Source: Streptomyces sp. SLBN-31 (GTDB taxonomy: Bacteria > Actinomycetota > Actinomycetes > Streptomycetales > Streptomycetaceae). Taken from it: 64,000 nucleotides of DNA. Made by a program: the position numbers and the translations under genes. The notes beneath the pieces are model-generated. The model did not search any database. It had not been told where the DNA came from and saw nothing but the letters and a program-made list of their open reading frames with translations. The stretch is taken from the NCBI RefSeq assembly GCF_006715395.1, contig NZ_VFNC01000002.1:2666001-2730000 (forward strand). The letters are read 5' to 3'. Shown here piece by piece: positions 47,443-56,575 of the stretch; positions within the stretch are counted from its first letter, which is position 1, and each line of letters opens with the position of its first letter.

Positions 47443-49383
47443 ATGAGATCCAACCGCGCCAGACTTCGCGCCACGAGCATGGCGGCAACTCTGCCCATGC
47501 TCGCCGGTGCGTTGGCGCTCGGCATACCCGCGGCGCACGCTGCGGACAACCCGGCCAGGGACGCGCTCGTGGGCACCAAGCCCGCGTGGGCGACGGCCAA
47601 GGCGGACAAGGGCGATGCCTCCAACGGCACCCAGCTCTCCCTCCGGGTCTATCTGGCCGGCAAGGACGCGGCGGGCCTCGCGGCCTACGCAAGGGCCGTG
47701 TCCGACCCGAGCTCGCCGCTCTACGGCAAGTACCTCAGCTCCAAGAAGGCGCAGACCCGCTTCGGCGCGACCAAGGCCCAGGTGGCCGCGGTCAAGTCGT
47801 GGCTGACGTCGAACGGCCTGAAGGTCACCGGCGTCACGCGGCACTACGTCTCCGTCTCCGGTGACGTGGCCGCCGCCGAGAAGGCGTTCGGCACGCAGCT
47901 GCACAACTTCACCAAGGGCTCGAAGACCTACCGCGCGCCGTCGAAGACGGCCTCGGTGCCGGACAGCCTCAAGGGCGCCGTCCTGACCGTCACCGGCCTG
48001 GACAACGCCCCGCACATGTCGCGCCACGACGACCAACTGCCGCCGCCGGAGACCGTGTTCCGCAACTCCGGGCCGTTCTCGTCGTACTACGGCTCGAACA
48101 TCGCGAGCACGCTGCCCGACGCGTACGGATCGAAGATCCCGTACGCCATCAAGGGTTACACCGGCAAGCAGCTGCGCGCCGCCTACGGCGCGGGCAGCTA
48201 CACCGGCAAGGGCGTCCGCGTCGCCATCACGGACGCCTACGCCTCGCCGACCATCGCCCTCGACGCGCAGACGTACGCGACGAAGCACGGCGACGCCAAG
48301 TGGACGACGGGTCAGCTGCACCAGGTGCTGCCCACGAAGTACACGAACACCAAGGACTGCTCCGCCGCCGGCTGGTACGGCGAGGAGACCCTGGACGTCG
48401 AGGCCGTGCACGCGGTCGCGCCGGCCGCGGACGTCACCTACGTGGGCTCGGCCTCGTGCATGGACTCCGACCTGCTGGACTCGCTGAGCAAGGTGGTCGA
48501 CAACCACCTCGCGGACATCGTGTCCAACTCGTGGGGCGACATCGAGGCCAACCAGACGCCGGACCTCGCGGCCGCCTACGACCAGGTGTTCCAGTTCGGC
48601 GCGGTCGAGGGCATCGGCTTCTACTTCTCCTCCGGTGACAACGGCGACGAGGTCGCCAACACCGGTGTGAAGCAGGTCGACACCCCGGCCAACTCGGCCT
48701 GGGTGACGGCGGTCGGCGGTACCTCGCTCGCGGTGGGCAAGAGCAACAACTACCAGTGGGAAACCGGCTGGGGCACCGAGAAGGCCGTGCTGTCGGCCGA
48801 CGGCAAGAGCTGGACCAACTTCCCCGGCGCCTTCACCTCGGGCGCGGGCGGTGGCACCAGCAAGACGGTCGCCGAGCCGTACTACCAGAAGGGCGTCGTC
48901 CCGAACGCGCTCGCCACGGCCAACAACGCCGAGGGCAACCGCGTGGTCCCGGACATCGCGGCCATCGCCGACCCGAACACCGGCTTCCTGGTCGGCCAGA
49001 CCCAGACCATGCCGGACGGGAAGACCCAGGCCTACGACGAGTACCGCATCGGCGGCACCTCGCTCGCGGCCCCGGTCATCGCGGCCGTCCAGGCCCTGGC
49101 CCAGGAGGCACGCGGCGGCAAGGCGATCGGCTTCGCCAACCCGGAGATCTACGCCCGTTACGGCAAGGGCGTGTACCACGACGTGACCGACAACCCGACG
49201 GGCTCCGGCCTGGCGGAGGCCCGCGTGGACTTCGCCAACGGCTACGACGCCACCGGCGGCCTGGTCACCTCGGTCCGCAGCCTCGGCAAGGACAGCTCGC
49301 TGTCCGCGGTCAAGGGCTACGACGACGTCACCGGCGTGGGCTCGCCCGCGAACGGCTACGTGGAGTCGTACAAGCGCCCCTGA
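47443..49383 (+). CDS. Secreted serine-carboxyl protease (sedolisin/kumamolisin, S53)
   Basis: The 646-residue protein has a signal peptide (ATSMAATLPMLAGALALGIPAAHA). The pro-kumamolisin activation domain spans about 40-190 (SDPSSPLYGKYLSSKKAQTRFG and YVSVSGDVAAAEKAFGT). The S53 catalytic domain has GEETLDVEAVHAVAP (Glu and Asp), YFSSGDNGDE (oxyanion Asp) and RIGGTSLAAPVIAAVQAL (nucleophile Ser). A C-terminal Ca-binding region reads FANGYDATGGLV / GYDDVTGVGSP. It is an acid-active extracellular endopeptidase that matures by self-cleavage. The ATG at 47443 follows AGGGGGTTCC. Confidence 0.94.
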   Translation: MRSNRARLRATSMAATLPMLAGALALGIPAAHAADNPARDALVGTKPAWATAKADKGDASNGTQLSLRVYLAGKDAAGLAAYARAVSDPSSPLYGKYLSSKKAQTRFGATKAQVAAVKSWLTSNGLKVTGVTRHYVSVSGDVAAAEKAFGTQLHNFTKGSKTYRAPSKTASVPDSLKGAVLTVTGLDNAPHMSRHDDQLPPPETVFRNSGPFSSYYGSNIASTLPDAYGSKIPYAIKGYTGKQLRAAYGAGSYTGKGVRVAITDAYASPTIALDAQTYATKHGDAKWTTGQLHQVLPTKYTNTKDCSAAGWYGEETLDVEAVHAVAPAADVTYVGSASCMDSDLLDSLSKVVDNHLADIVSNSWGDIEANQTPDLAAAYDQVFQFGAVEGIGFYFSSGDNGDEVANTGVKQVDTPANSAWVTAVGGTSLAVGKSNNYQWETGWGTEKAVLSADGKSWTNFPGAFTSGAGGGTSKTVAEPYYQKGVVPNALATANNAEGNRVVPDIAAIADPNTGFLVGQTQTMPDGKTQAYDEYRIGGTSLAAPVIAAVQALAQEARGGKAIGFANPEIYARYGKGVYHDVTDNPTGSGLAEARVDFANGYDATGGLVTSVRSLGKDSSLSAVKGYDDVTGVGSPANGYVESYKRP

Positions 49384-49410
49384 GGTCCACGCGACACCAG
49401 CGGCAGCCGC

Positions 49411-49434
49411 GCCCGCTCCCTCCGGGGAGCGGGC
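49411..49434 (+). terminator. Terminator after the sedolisin gene
   Basis: Stem GCCCGCTCCC (49411-49420) and GGGAGCGGGC (49425-49434), 10 bp perfect, TCCG loop, 27 bases after the stop codon. Confidence 0.8.
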
Positions 49435-49443
49435 GTTCGCATG

Positions 49444-49458
49444 GGTAGGGTGCCCACA
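49444..49458 (+). promoter_or_regulatory. -10-like TAGGGT for a leaderless small membrane protein gene
   Basis: TAGGGT ends six bases before the ATG at 49458 and there is no Shine-Dalgarno sequence, the same arrangement as at 11379-11391. The -35 position falls in the terminator stem, so activity is uncertain. Confidence 0.42.
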
Positions 49459-49862
49459 TGACCGGATCGAGAGGCGGGACGTACGGGCTGCTGCTGCTCG
49501 CCGTGCTGCTCCTCGACATCGTGACCATGCACACCCTGGGGCATCCCGCGGAGCAGGGTTCGGGGTCCCCGTCACCCGTCGGGACGCACGTCGGTCACCT
49601 GATGGCCGCGCCGTTCCCCGTGTCGGCGCACGTGCCGGTGGCGGGTTCCGAATCCGCCGCCATGAGCGGCATGAACCCCGGGTCCGTGTGCCTGGCCGTT
49701 CTCGGCGCCTTCACGCTCGTCGTCCTGCTGGCGGCGGCGTTCGGCAGCAGCCCGCCCGCGCCGCTCTCCCCACCCCGGCCCGCCCGCCTGCTGCGGGCCT
49801 TGTGGCCCGACCCACCTCCCGCCGGACCGTCGTTCAACGGTCTGGCGGTGCTGCGCATATAG
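49458..49862 (+). CDS. Small His/Met-rich membrane protein (DUF6153-like)
   Basis: The 134-residue protein has an N-terminal hydrophobic helix (YGLLLLAVLLLDIVTMHTLGH) and a second one (SVCLAVLGAFTLVVLLAAAFG). The external loop between them carries HTLGH, THVGHLMA and MSGMNPG, potential copper ligands. It ends in a Pro-rich cytoplasmic tail. It directly precedes a multicopper oxidase gene on the same strand (105 bases), which supports a copper-related role. The family name is recalled, not verified. Confidence 0.75.
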   Translation: MTGSRGGTYGLLLLAVLLLDIVTMHTLGHPAEQGSGSPSPVGTHVGHLMAAPFPVSAHVPVAGSESAAMSGMNPGSVCLAVLGAFTLVVLLAAAFGSSPPAPLSPPRPARLLRALWPDPPPAGPSFNGLAVLRI

Positions 49863-49966
49863 GCCTCGCACCAGCCGCTTCGGCCTGCCCTCATGGAGGA
49901 GCGCCCCGAAGCGGCAGACGCGTCCGGCCCATCTTCAGCACCCTTCAGACGAGGTGTCAGCACATC

Positions 49967-51544
49967 ATGCGTACTCCCACACGCCGCTCCGTTCTCGGCG
50001 CGTCCGTCACCCTCGCCGGGACGGGAGTCCTGGCCGCCTGCTCCGACTCGGTCGCGAGCACCACCATCCCGGGCGGCTCCGCCGTGAGCGCCCCCAAGGG
50101 CTATGTCGTCCCGGACGGCGAGGAGGTGGCCGCAGCCGAGAAGAAGCGCGCCGCGAGCGGCGGCACCGTCCGCAAGGTCCGCCTCACCGCCGCCGAGAGC
50201 CGGCTGGACCTCGGCGAGCGCACGGTCAGGTCCTGGTCCTACGGCGGTGACCTGCCCGGCGAGGAGATCCGGGTCACCGCGGGCGACACCCTCGCCCTGA
50301 CCCTGGCCAACCACCTGCCGGACACCACCTCCTTGCACTGGCACGGCATCGCCCTGCGCAACGACATGGACGGCGTCCCCGGCCTGACCCAGCGTCCGAT
50401 CGCGTCGGGCACGGAGTTCCACTACTGCTTCACCGTCCCGCATCCGGGCACGTACTGGTTCCACCCGCACGCCGGAGTCCAGCTGGACCGGGGACTGTAC
50501 GCCCCGCTGATCGTCGACGACCCCCGTGAGCCCCTGTCGTACGACAGGGAGTGGGTTGTGCTGCTGGACGACTGGGTCGACGGGGTGGACGGCTCCACCC
50601 CGAACGCCGTGCTCCACGAACTGCGCGGGGGGATGGGCGGCATGGACATGGGCGGCTCCATGTCCGGCATGTCGATGCGGACGGAGAGTGCGACGTCATC
50701 GGACTCCGGCCCCTCCAGGAGGCTGACGGGCGCCCACAGCGACAAGCTGGGCGGCGACCCCGGCGACGTGGCGTACCCGTACTACCTCGTCAACGGGCGG
50801 ACGGCGAAGGCCCCTTCGGTCTTCCGGGCCCGACCCGGGGACCGGATCCGCATCCGCTTCATCAACGCCGGCGGGGACACCGCCTTCCGCGTCGCCCTCG
50901 GCGGCCACGAGCTGACGGTGACGCACACCGACGGCTACCCGGTGCGGCACGCGAAGGGGGACGCGCTGCTGATCGGCATGGGCGAGCGGTACGACGTGGT
51001 GGTGACGGCCGGCGACGGCACCTTCCCGCTGACCGCGCTGGCCGAGGGCAAGGACGCGTCCACGATGGCCGTCCTGCGCACCGGCGGCGGCGCGGCACCC
51101 ACCGCCGAGGCCAGCCCGCGGGAGCTCGACGGAAGGCTCCTGGCCGCGCACAAGCTCACGGCGGACGAGTCGGTGGCGCTGAAGCGGAGGTCGCCGGACC
51201 GGACGATCAGGCTGCAGCTGACCGGCACGATGACGCACTACGACTGGGCCTTCGACGGCAAGCCCTACAACGCCTCGCAGCGCCACCCCGTGCGCGCCGG
51301 GGAACGGGTCCGGCTGGAGTTCCGCAACCGGACGTCCATGTGGCACCCGATCCATCTGCACGGCCACACCTTCGCCCTGGCCAAGGGGCAGGACGGGCCG
51401 CGCAAGGACACGGCGCTGGTGCTCCCCGGGGGCATGCTCACGGTCGACTTCGACGCCGACAACCCGGGCCTGTGGATGCTCCACTGCCACAACGTCTACC
51501 ACTCGGAGGCGGGAATGATGACGGTGGTGGGGTACCAGAGCTGA
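49967..51544 (+). CDS. Multicopper oxidase, Tat/lipoprotein-type export signal
   Basis: The 525-residue protein starts MRTPTRRSVLGASVTLAGTGVLAAC, a twin-arginine-like signal ending in a possible lipobox Cys. Three cupredoxin domains carry all four copper-binding motifs: HWHGIA near residue 124, WFHPHAG near 165, HPIHLHGH near 464 and HCHNVYHSEAGMM near 505. A Met-rich loop (GMGGMDMGGSMSGMSM, about 222-238) resembles the cuprous-oxidase loop of CueO. It probably oxidises Cu(I) or organic substrates outside the membrane. The start at 49967 has GAGG about 12 bases upstream. Confidence 0.93.
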   Translation: MRTPTRRSVLGASVTLAGTGVLAACSDSVASTTIPGGSAVSAPKGYVVPDGEEVAAAEKKRAASGGTVRKVRLTAAESRLDLGERTVRSWSYGGDLPGEEIRVTAGDTLALTLANHLPDTTSLHWHGIALRNDMDGVPGLTQRPIASGTEFHYCFTVPHPGTYWFHPHAGVQLDRGLYAPLIVDDPREPLSYDREWVVLLDDWVDGVDGSTPNAVLHELRGGMGGMDMGGSMSGMSMRTESATSSDSGPSRRLTGAHSDKLGGDPGDVAYPYYLVNGRTAKAPSVFRARPGDRIRIRFINAGGDTAFRVALGGHELTVTHTDGYPVRHAKGDALLIGMGERYDVVVTAGDGTFPLTALAEGKDASTMAVLRTGGGAAPTAEASPRELDGRLLAAHKLTADESVALKRRSPDRTIRLQLTGTMTHYDWAFDGKPYNASQRHPVRAGERVRLEFRNRTSMWHPIHLHGHTFALAKGQDGPRKDTALVLPGGMLTVDFDADNPGLWMLHCHNVYHSEAGMMTVVGYQS

Positions 51545-51666
51545 GGACGCGGGGCGCCCGGGGGGCGCGGGGAGTGGTGCGAGCCACCCCCGCACCCCCC
51601 ATCGCGTCGCTTTGACGATTACACTGGGCGCCCGCCTCGACTCCGCCTTCACCCGAGGAAGCACCG

Positions 51667-53706
51667 TTGAACTTCTGGTCGATCTATCAGCACGGCTTCG
51701 CACGCGTCGCCGCGTGCACGGGCCACACCGTCATCACCGACCCGCCCGCCAACGCCGAGGCGGTCCTGCGCCATGCGCGCAGGTGCGCCGAGGAGAGTGT
51801 CGCGGTCGCCGTCTTCCCGGAGATGGTGCTGTGCGGCTACTCGATCGAGGACCTGCTGCTGCAGGACGCGCTGCTCGACGAGGTCGAGGGCGCGCTGCGG
51901 GAAGTGGTGGCCGGCTCGGCCGAGCTGCTGCCGGTCCTGGTCGTCGGCGCCCCGCTGCGGCACCGCAACCGGGTCTACAACTGCGCGGTGATCGTGCACC
52001 GCGGCCGGGTCCTGGGCGTGGTGCCCAAGTCGTACCCGCCGAACTACCGCGAGTTCTACGAACGCCGCCAGATCGGCGACGGCGCCGACGAGCGGGGCGG
52101 GTCGATCCGGGTCGGCGGTGAGACGGTGCCGTTCGGCGTGGACCTGCTGTTCGCCGCCGAGGACGTGCCCGGTCTGGTGCTGCACGCGGAGATCTGCGAG
52201 GACATGTGGGTGCCGGTGCCGCCCAGCGCGGAGGCGGCCCTGGCCGGTGCGACGGTCCTGCTGAACCTCTCGGGCAGCCCGATCACGGTGGGCCGCGCCG
52301 AGGACCGCAAGCTGCTGTGCCGCTCGGCGTCCTCCCGCTGTCTGGCCGCGTACGTCTACGCGGCGGCAGGTCTCGGCGAGTCGACCACCGACCTGTCCTG
52401 GGACGGACAGGCCATGGTCTACGAGAACGGCGTGCTGCTGGCCGAGACCGAGCGCTTCCCGCTGGGCGACGAGTACGCGGTGGCCGACGTGGACCTCGAC
52501 CTGCTGCGGCAGGAGCGGCTGCGGATGGGCACGTTCGACGAGAACCGGCGCACCCACCAGAGCCGCACCGGCGACTTTCGGACGGTGACGTTCGCACTCG
52601 AGCCGCCCATGGGCGACCTGGGCCTCAGGCGCCGTCTCGAACGCTTCCCGTTCGTGCCGGCCGACGCCGAGCGGCTCGCCCTGGACTGCTACGAGGCGTA
52701 CAACATCCAGGTCGCGGGCCTCCAGCAGCGCCTGGTGTCGATCGGCGGCCCGAAGGTCGTCATCGGGGTGTCCGGCGGTCTGGACTCCACGCACGCGCTG
52801 ATCGTCGCCGCCCGGGCGATGGACCGCGCGGGCCGGCCGCGCAGCGACATCCTGGCCTGGACCCTGCCCGGGTTCGCCACCAGCGACCACACCAAGGACA
52901 ACGCCCACAAGCTGATGAACTCGCTCGGCGTCACCTCGGCCGAGCTCGACATCACGCCGACCGCGCGGCTGATGCTGCGGGAGATGGACCACCCGTTCGC
53001 CGCCGGCGAGCCGGTGTACGACGTCACCTTCGAGAACGTGCAGGCCGGTCTGCGCACCGACTACCTGTTCCGGCTGGCCAACCAGCGCGGCGGCATCGTG
53101 CTCGGCACCGGTGACCTCTCCGAGCTGGCCCTCGGCTGGTCGACGTACGGCGTCGGCGACCAGATGAGCCACTACAACGTCAACGGCGGTGTGCCGAAGA
53201 CGCTGATCCAGCATCTGATCCGGTGGGTCATCAGCAGCGGCCAGTTCGACGAGGAGACCGGCAAGACGCTCGCCGCGATCCTCGACACCGAGATCAGCCC
53301 GGAGCTGGTGCCGGGCGAGGAGATGCAGTCGACGGAGTCGAAGATCGGGCCGTACGCGCTGCACGACTTCACGCTCTTCCATGTGCTGCGCTACGGCTTC
53401 CGGCCCTCGAAGATCGCGTTCCTGGCCTGGCACGCCTGGCACGACCCGGAGGCCGGCGACTGGCCGCCGAACTTCCCCGACGCCAAGCGGGTCGCCTACG
53501 ACCTGCCGGAGATCCGGCGGTGGCTCGAGGTGTTCTGCCGGCGGTTCTTCGGGTTCGCGCAGTTCAAGCGGTCGGCGATGCCCAACGGTCCGAAGGTGTC
53601 GGCGGGCGGTTCGCTGTCGCCGCGGGGTGACTGGCGGGCGCCGAGCGACAGTTCGGCGCGGGCGTGGCTGCGGGATCTGGAGCGGTTCGAGGAGTTGGCC
53701 GAGTAG
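51667..53706 (+). CDS. nadE: Glutamine-dependent NAD+ synthetase
   Basis: The 679-residue enzyme has an N-terminal nitrilase-type glutaminase domain with the triad Glu52 (VFPEMVL), Lys121 (VVPKSYPP) and Cys177 (AEICEDMW), and a C-terminal synthetase domain with the ATP-pyrophosphatase P-loop SGGLDST near 370 and [13 protein letters not shown]. It amidates nicotinic acid adenine dinucleotide using glutamine, the last step of NAD synthesis. The TTG at 51667 is used, seven bases after GAGGA; no ATG or GTG fits. The total length equals the long actinobacterial form. A 70-bp hairpin repeat follows. Confidence 0.96.
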   Translation: MNFWSIYQHGFARVAACTGHTVITDPPANAEAVLRHARRCAEESVAVAVFPEMVLCGYSIEDLLLQDALLDEVEGALREVVAGSAELLPVLVVGAPLRHRNRVYNCAVIVHRGRVLGVVPKSYPPNYREFYERRQIGDGADERGGSIRVGGETVPFGVDLLFAAEDVPGLVLHAEICEDMWVPVPPSAEAALAGATVLLNLSGSPITVGRAEDRKLLCRSASSRCLAAYVYAAAGLGESTTDLSWDGQAMVYENGVLLAETERFPLGDEYAVADVDLDLLRQERLRMGTFDENRRTHQSRTGDFRTVTFALEPPMGDLGLRRRLERFPFVPADAERLALDCYEAYNIQVAGLQQRLVSIGGPKVVIGVSGGLDSTHALIVAARAMDRAGRPRSDILAWTLPGFATSDHTKDNAHKLMNSLGVTSAELDITPTARLMLREMDHPFAAGEPVYDVTFENVQAGLRTDYLFRLANQRGGIVLGTGDLSELALGWSTYGVGDQMSHYNVNGGVPKTLIQHLIRWVISSGQFDEETGKTLAAILDTEISPELVPGEEMQSTESKIGPYALHDFTLFHVLRYGFRPSKIAFLAWHAWHDPEAGDWPPNFPDAKRVAYDLPEIRRWLEVFCRRFFGFAQFKRSAMPNGPKVSAGGSLSPRGDWRAPSDSSARAWLRDLERFEELAE

Positions 53707-53738
53707 GCGGTGCGGTGCGGGTCGGTGGGGGTGCTCGG

Positions 53739-53808
53739 CCCTGGGGGCTGCGCCCCCAGACCCCCCGTCGGCCCTTCGGGCCTCGTCCTCGAACGCCGGC
53801 CGGGCTGA
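53739..53808 (+). repeat. 70-bp double-hairpin repeat, copy 1 (after nadE)
   Basis: Begins CCCTGGGGGCTGCGCCCCCA and contains a second hairpin GGCCCTTCGGGCC. It matches 60011-60080 at 65 of 70 positions in the same orientation relative to the upstream gene. The first hairpin is a plausible terminator for nadE. Confidence 0.85.
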
Positions 53809-53824
53809 GAATGCCCGACGGCGT

Positions 53825-55042
53825 CTAGCGGTGCAGGACCTCCGACGCCTCCGGCAGATGTACGGCGACGAGACGCTCCCTGTCACGCTGCGGCACCGCG
53901 CGGCGGTCCACCGCGTACGCCACCCCCGCGACCCCCAGCCCCAGCACCGCCAGCATCGCGCCCGCCGGGGCCGGGGACGTGACTCCGAAGCCCGCGGCCA
54001 GGGCGGCGCCGCCGATCCAGGCTCCGCCCGCGTTCGCCAGGTTGAAGGCGGCCTGGTTGGCCGAGGACGCGAGCGACGGGGCCGCCGACGCCTTCTCCAT
54101 GACCATCAGCTGGAGCGGGGAGCCGGTGATGAAGGCGGCCGCTCCGAGCAGGGTCACCGCGAGGGCCGCGCTCCACTGGGCGGACATCAGCAGGGGGAAC
54201 AGGGCCAGGACGGCCGCCAGGGCGAGCAGGCCGCCGAAGAGGGTGCCGCGCAGGGCGTGGTCCGCCAGGCGTCCGCCGAGCAGGTTGCCGATGGTCGCGC
54301 CGACGCCGAAGAGGGCGAGGAGCAGGGTGACGCTGGTCTCGGCGTATCCGGCGGCATCCGTGAGCATCGGGGTGATGTAGCTGTACGCGGAGAACAGCGC
54401 GCCGAATCCGGCGACCGTGGTGCCCAGGGCCAGCCACACCGGCAGGGACCTGAGGGCGGTCAGCTCGCGGCGCAGCCCGGCGGCCGGTGCCTGCGTGTGA
54501 TCGTGCGGGATGAGCAGGGCCAGCGCGACGATCGCCGCGAGGCCGATCGTGCTGACTCCGAGGAAGGTGGCCCGCCATCCCAGGTGCTGGCCCATGAGCG
54601 TGGCGACCGGCACGCCCGCGATGTTGGCGACCGTCAGGCCGAGGAACATCAGCGAGACGGAGCGGGCCTTGCGCTCGGGCGCGACCATGTTCGTGGCGAC
54701 GACCGCGCCCACACCGAAGAAGGCGCCGTGCGGCAGGCCGCTGAGGAAGCGGGCCGCGAGCAGGGAGTCGTAGCCCGGGGCGAACGCCGAGAGCGCGTTG
54801 CCCGCCACGAACAGCGCCATCAGGCCGATCAGGACCGTGCGCCGGGACATCCGCGCGGTCAGCGCGGCGAGCAGCGGGGCGCCGATCACCACGCCCAGCG
54901 CGTACGCCGAGACCAGGTGACCGGCGGTGGGGATGGAGATGTGCAGGTCGGTCGCGACGTCGGGCAGCAGGCCCATCATCACGAACTCTGTGGTGCCTAT
55001 ACCGAAAGCGCCGACGGCCAGAGCGAGCAGGGCCAGGGGCAT
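53825..55042 (-). CDS. MFS transporter, DHA1 family (drug/arabinose-efflux-like)
   Basis: The 405-residue protein has about 12 transmembrane helices. MFS signatures are ALAVGAFGIGTTEFVMMGLLPDVA in the first helix, the motif A-like loop ALTARMSRRTVLIG, and GLPHGAFFGVGAVVATNMV. This is the pattern of the AraJ/YdhP-type DHA1 efflux group. It probably exports a small toxic compound or sugar. The start at 55042 was chosen because it begins the first membrane helix; upstream open frame crosses the 55088-55117 palindrome. No regulator gene is adjacent. Confidence 0.9.
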   Translation of the reverse strand: MPLALLALAVGAFGIGTTEFVMMGLLPDVATDLHISIPTAGHLVSAYALGVVIGAPLLAALTARMSRRTVLIGLMALFVAGNALSAFAPGYDSLLAARFLSGLPHGAFFGVGAVVATNMVAPERKARSVSLMFLGLTVANIAGVPVATLMGQHLGWRATFLGVSTIGLAAIVALALLIPHDHTQAPAAGLRRELTALRSLPVWLALGTTVAGFGALFSAYSYITPMLTDAAGYAETSVTLLLALFGVGATIGNLLGGRLADHALRGTLFGGLLALAAVLALFPLLMSAQWSAALAVTLLGAAAFITGSPLQLMVMEKASAAPSLASSANQAAFNLANAGGAWIGGAALAAGFGVTSPAPAGAMLAVLGLGVAGVAYAVDRRAVPQRDRERLVAVHLPEASEVLHR

Positions 55043-55087
55043 GAAGGGGCCTGTTCCTTTCCGAGATCGGAAGTCAGAGGGACGTGT

Positions 55088-55117
55088 GTTCCGCCAGTGT
55101 ATGTTCACTGGCGGAAC
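55088..55117. promoter_or_regulatory. Perfect 12-6-12 palindrome, operator of the DHA1 exporter gene
   Basis: GTTCCGCCAGTG (55088-55099), TATGTT, CACTGGCGGAAC (55106-55117). It lies 46-75 bases before the exporter start codon and is typical of a TetR-family operator. Confidence 0.78.
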
Positions 55118-55147
55118 AAAGCCTCTCAGGCCCACTATTCCGCAGGG

Positions 55148-56197
55148 TTACGAGCTGGTGTCCAGGTTCACACGGGCCGCCACCGGCAGGTGGTCGCTCC
55201 CCGTCGCCGGCAGCGTCCACGAGCTCACCGGTTCGACGCCCTTGACCATGATCTGGTCGATGCGCGCCATCGGGAACGAGGCCGGCCAGCTGAACCCGAA
55301 CCCGTTGCCCGCCGCGCCCTGCGTGGAGCGCATCTGGGAGGTGACGCCGTTGAGGGAACGGTCGTTCATGGTGCCGTTGAGGTCGCCGAGCAGCACCTTG
55401 CGCGGCAGCTTCTCGTCGGCGATGGCCTCGCCCAGCGCGTCGGCACTGGTGTCCCGCTGGCGGGCGGTGAACCCTGCCTTCAGCTTCACGCGGACCGACG
55501 GCATGTGGGCGACGTAGAAGGCGACCGGGCCCTGCGGGGTGGTGACCGAGGCCCGCATCGCGCGCGTCCAGCCCAGCTTGATGTCGACGGCCCTGACACC
55601 GCTCATCGGGTACTTGCTCCACAGGCCGACGGTGCCCTGCACGGAGTGGTACTTGTAGGTCGGCGCCAGCGCCTTCTCGTAGACCGGGACGACCGAGGCC
55701 TTCAGCTCCTCCAAAGCCAGCACGTCCGCGCCGGAGGCGGCCACGTCACGGGCGGTGCCCGCCGGGTCGGGGTTGTCGGCGTTGACGTTGTGCGTGGCCA
55801 CGGTGAGGTCGCCGCCGCTGCCGGTCTTGTCGGTGAGCAGGCCGCCGAAGAGGTTCAGCCACACGGCGACCGGAAGGATCAGCGCGATCAGGGCCGTGGC
55901 CGACCTGCGCACCACGGCGAGCAGGAACAGGACCGGGACCAGCAGGCCCAGCCAGGGCAGGAAGGTCTCGGTGAGACTGCCCAGGTTGCCGATGGTGTTG
56001 GGGACCCGCGCGTGCAGCAGCATGACCAGGGCCAGGACCACCGCGAGGGCCGCGAGGACGATGCCCCGGCGCCAGATTCTCGGGTCACCGCGCCAGCCGG
56101 AGATCAGACGGTTCATCAGGCGCCGGAACCGGGCTCCCCGACGCTCGGGCCCCGAGCCGCCGTTGTCCGTCTCCGTCATGTATGCCTGCTGCGCCAT
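55148..56197 (-). CDS. Membrane-anchored endonuclease/exonuclease/phosphatase-family protein
   Basis: The 349-residue protein has three hydrophobic helices near the N-terminus (IVLAALAVVLALVMLLHARV, FLPWLGLLVPVLFLLAVV, ATALIALILPVAVWLNLFGG). An external EEP domain follows: LTVATHNVNADNPDP, ADVLALEELKASV, VAFYVAHMPSVRV, KVLLGDLNGTMNDRS and GSDHLPVAARV. These give the metal Glu, the D-x-N and the catalytic S-D-H. DNase-I-like proteins of this layout cleave phosphodiesters or phospholipids outside the cell. The start is ATG 56197 (GAGGCG upstream) or 56179. A MITE-like element occupies the region just upstream. Confidence 0.87.
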   Translation of the reverse strand: MAQQAYMTETDNGGSGPERRGARFRRLMNRLISGWRGDPRIWRRGIVLAALAVVLALVMLLHARVPNTIGNLGSLTETFLPWLGLLVPVLFLLAVVRRSATALIALILPVAVWLNLFGGLLTDKTGSGGDLTVATHNVNADNPDPAGTARDVAASGADVLALEELKASVVPVYEKALAPTYKYHSVQGTVGLWSKYPMSGVRAVDIKLGWTRAMRASVTTPQGPVAFYVAHMPSVRVKLKAGFTARQRDTSADALGEAIADEKLPRKVLLGDLNGTMNDRSLNGVTSQMRSTQGAAGNGFGFSWPASFPMARIDQIMVKGVEPVSSWTLPATGSDHLPVAARVNLDTSS

Positions 56198-56259
56198 ACC
56201 GCGTCGCCTCACTGCCTGCCGTGCACACCGTTCGTCCCCCGAGGAGGGGGAGGCCCCTG

Positions 56260-56435
56260 AGGGCGTGTGTCGAAAGTGCCGTCGTCCGCCCGAAGGGCGG
56301 CCCCCGCGGTGTCTGGCGCGTGCGATCGCAAGGCGCCGGAGCGCCCTGACAGCGGAGCTGTTCGGGCGTTTCGGCAACGCCGCGAGCGTGCGTGCCAGAC
56401 ACCGCGGGGCAGGCGGGACTTTCGACACACGCCCT
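56260..56435. mobile_element. MITE-like 176-bp palindromic element
   Basis: Terminal 18-bp perfect inverted repeats AGGGCGTGTGTCGAAAGT (56260-56277) and ACTTTCGACACACGCCCT (56418-56435). A second perfect internal pair, CCCCGCGGTGTCTGGC (56302-56317) and GCCAGACACCGCGGGG (56394-56409), lies within. There is no coding capacity, and no clear target duplication in the flanks. It lies between the EEP gene and the TetR gene; the rest of the 378-base interval 56198-56575 holds nothing else I recognise. Confidence 0.75.
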
Positions 56436-56575
56436 ACTAAGACCCTAGGGGATGATCGGCGTCGATCCTGCCGCCGTGCGGCGGCCGTACGGGCAGTGGG
56501 ACGAAGGGGCCGACGTCACGGGTTCCGTGTGCACGGGCGGAAAGCGCGCTCTGTGACACAACGCGCACATTCGGG

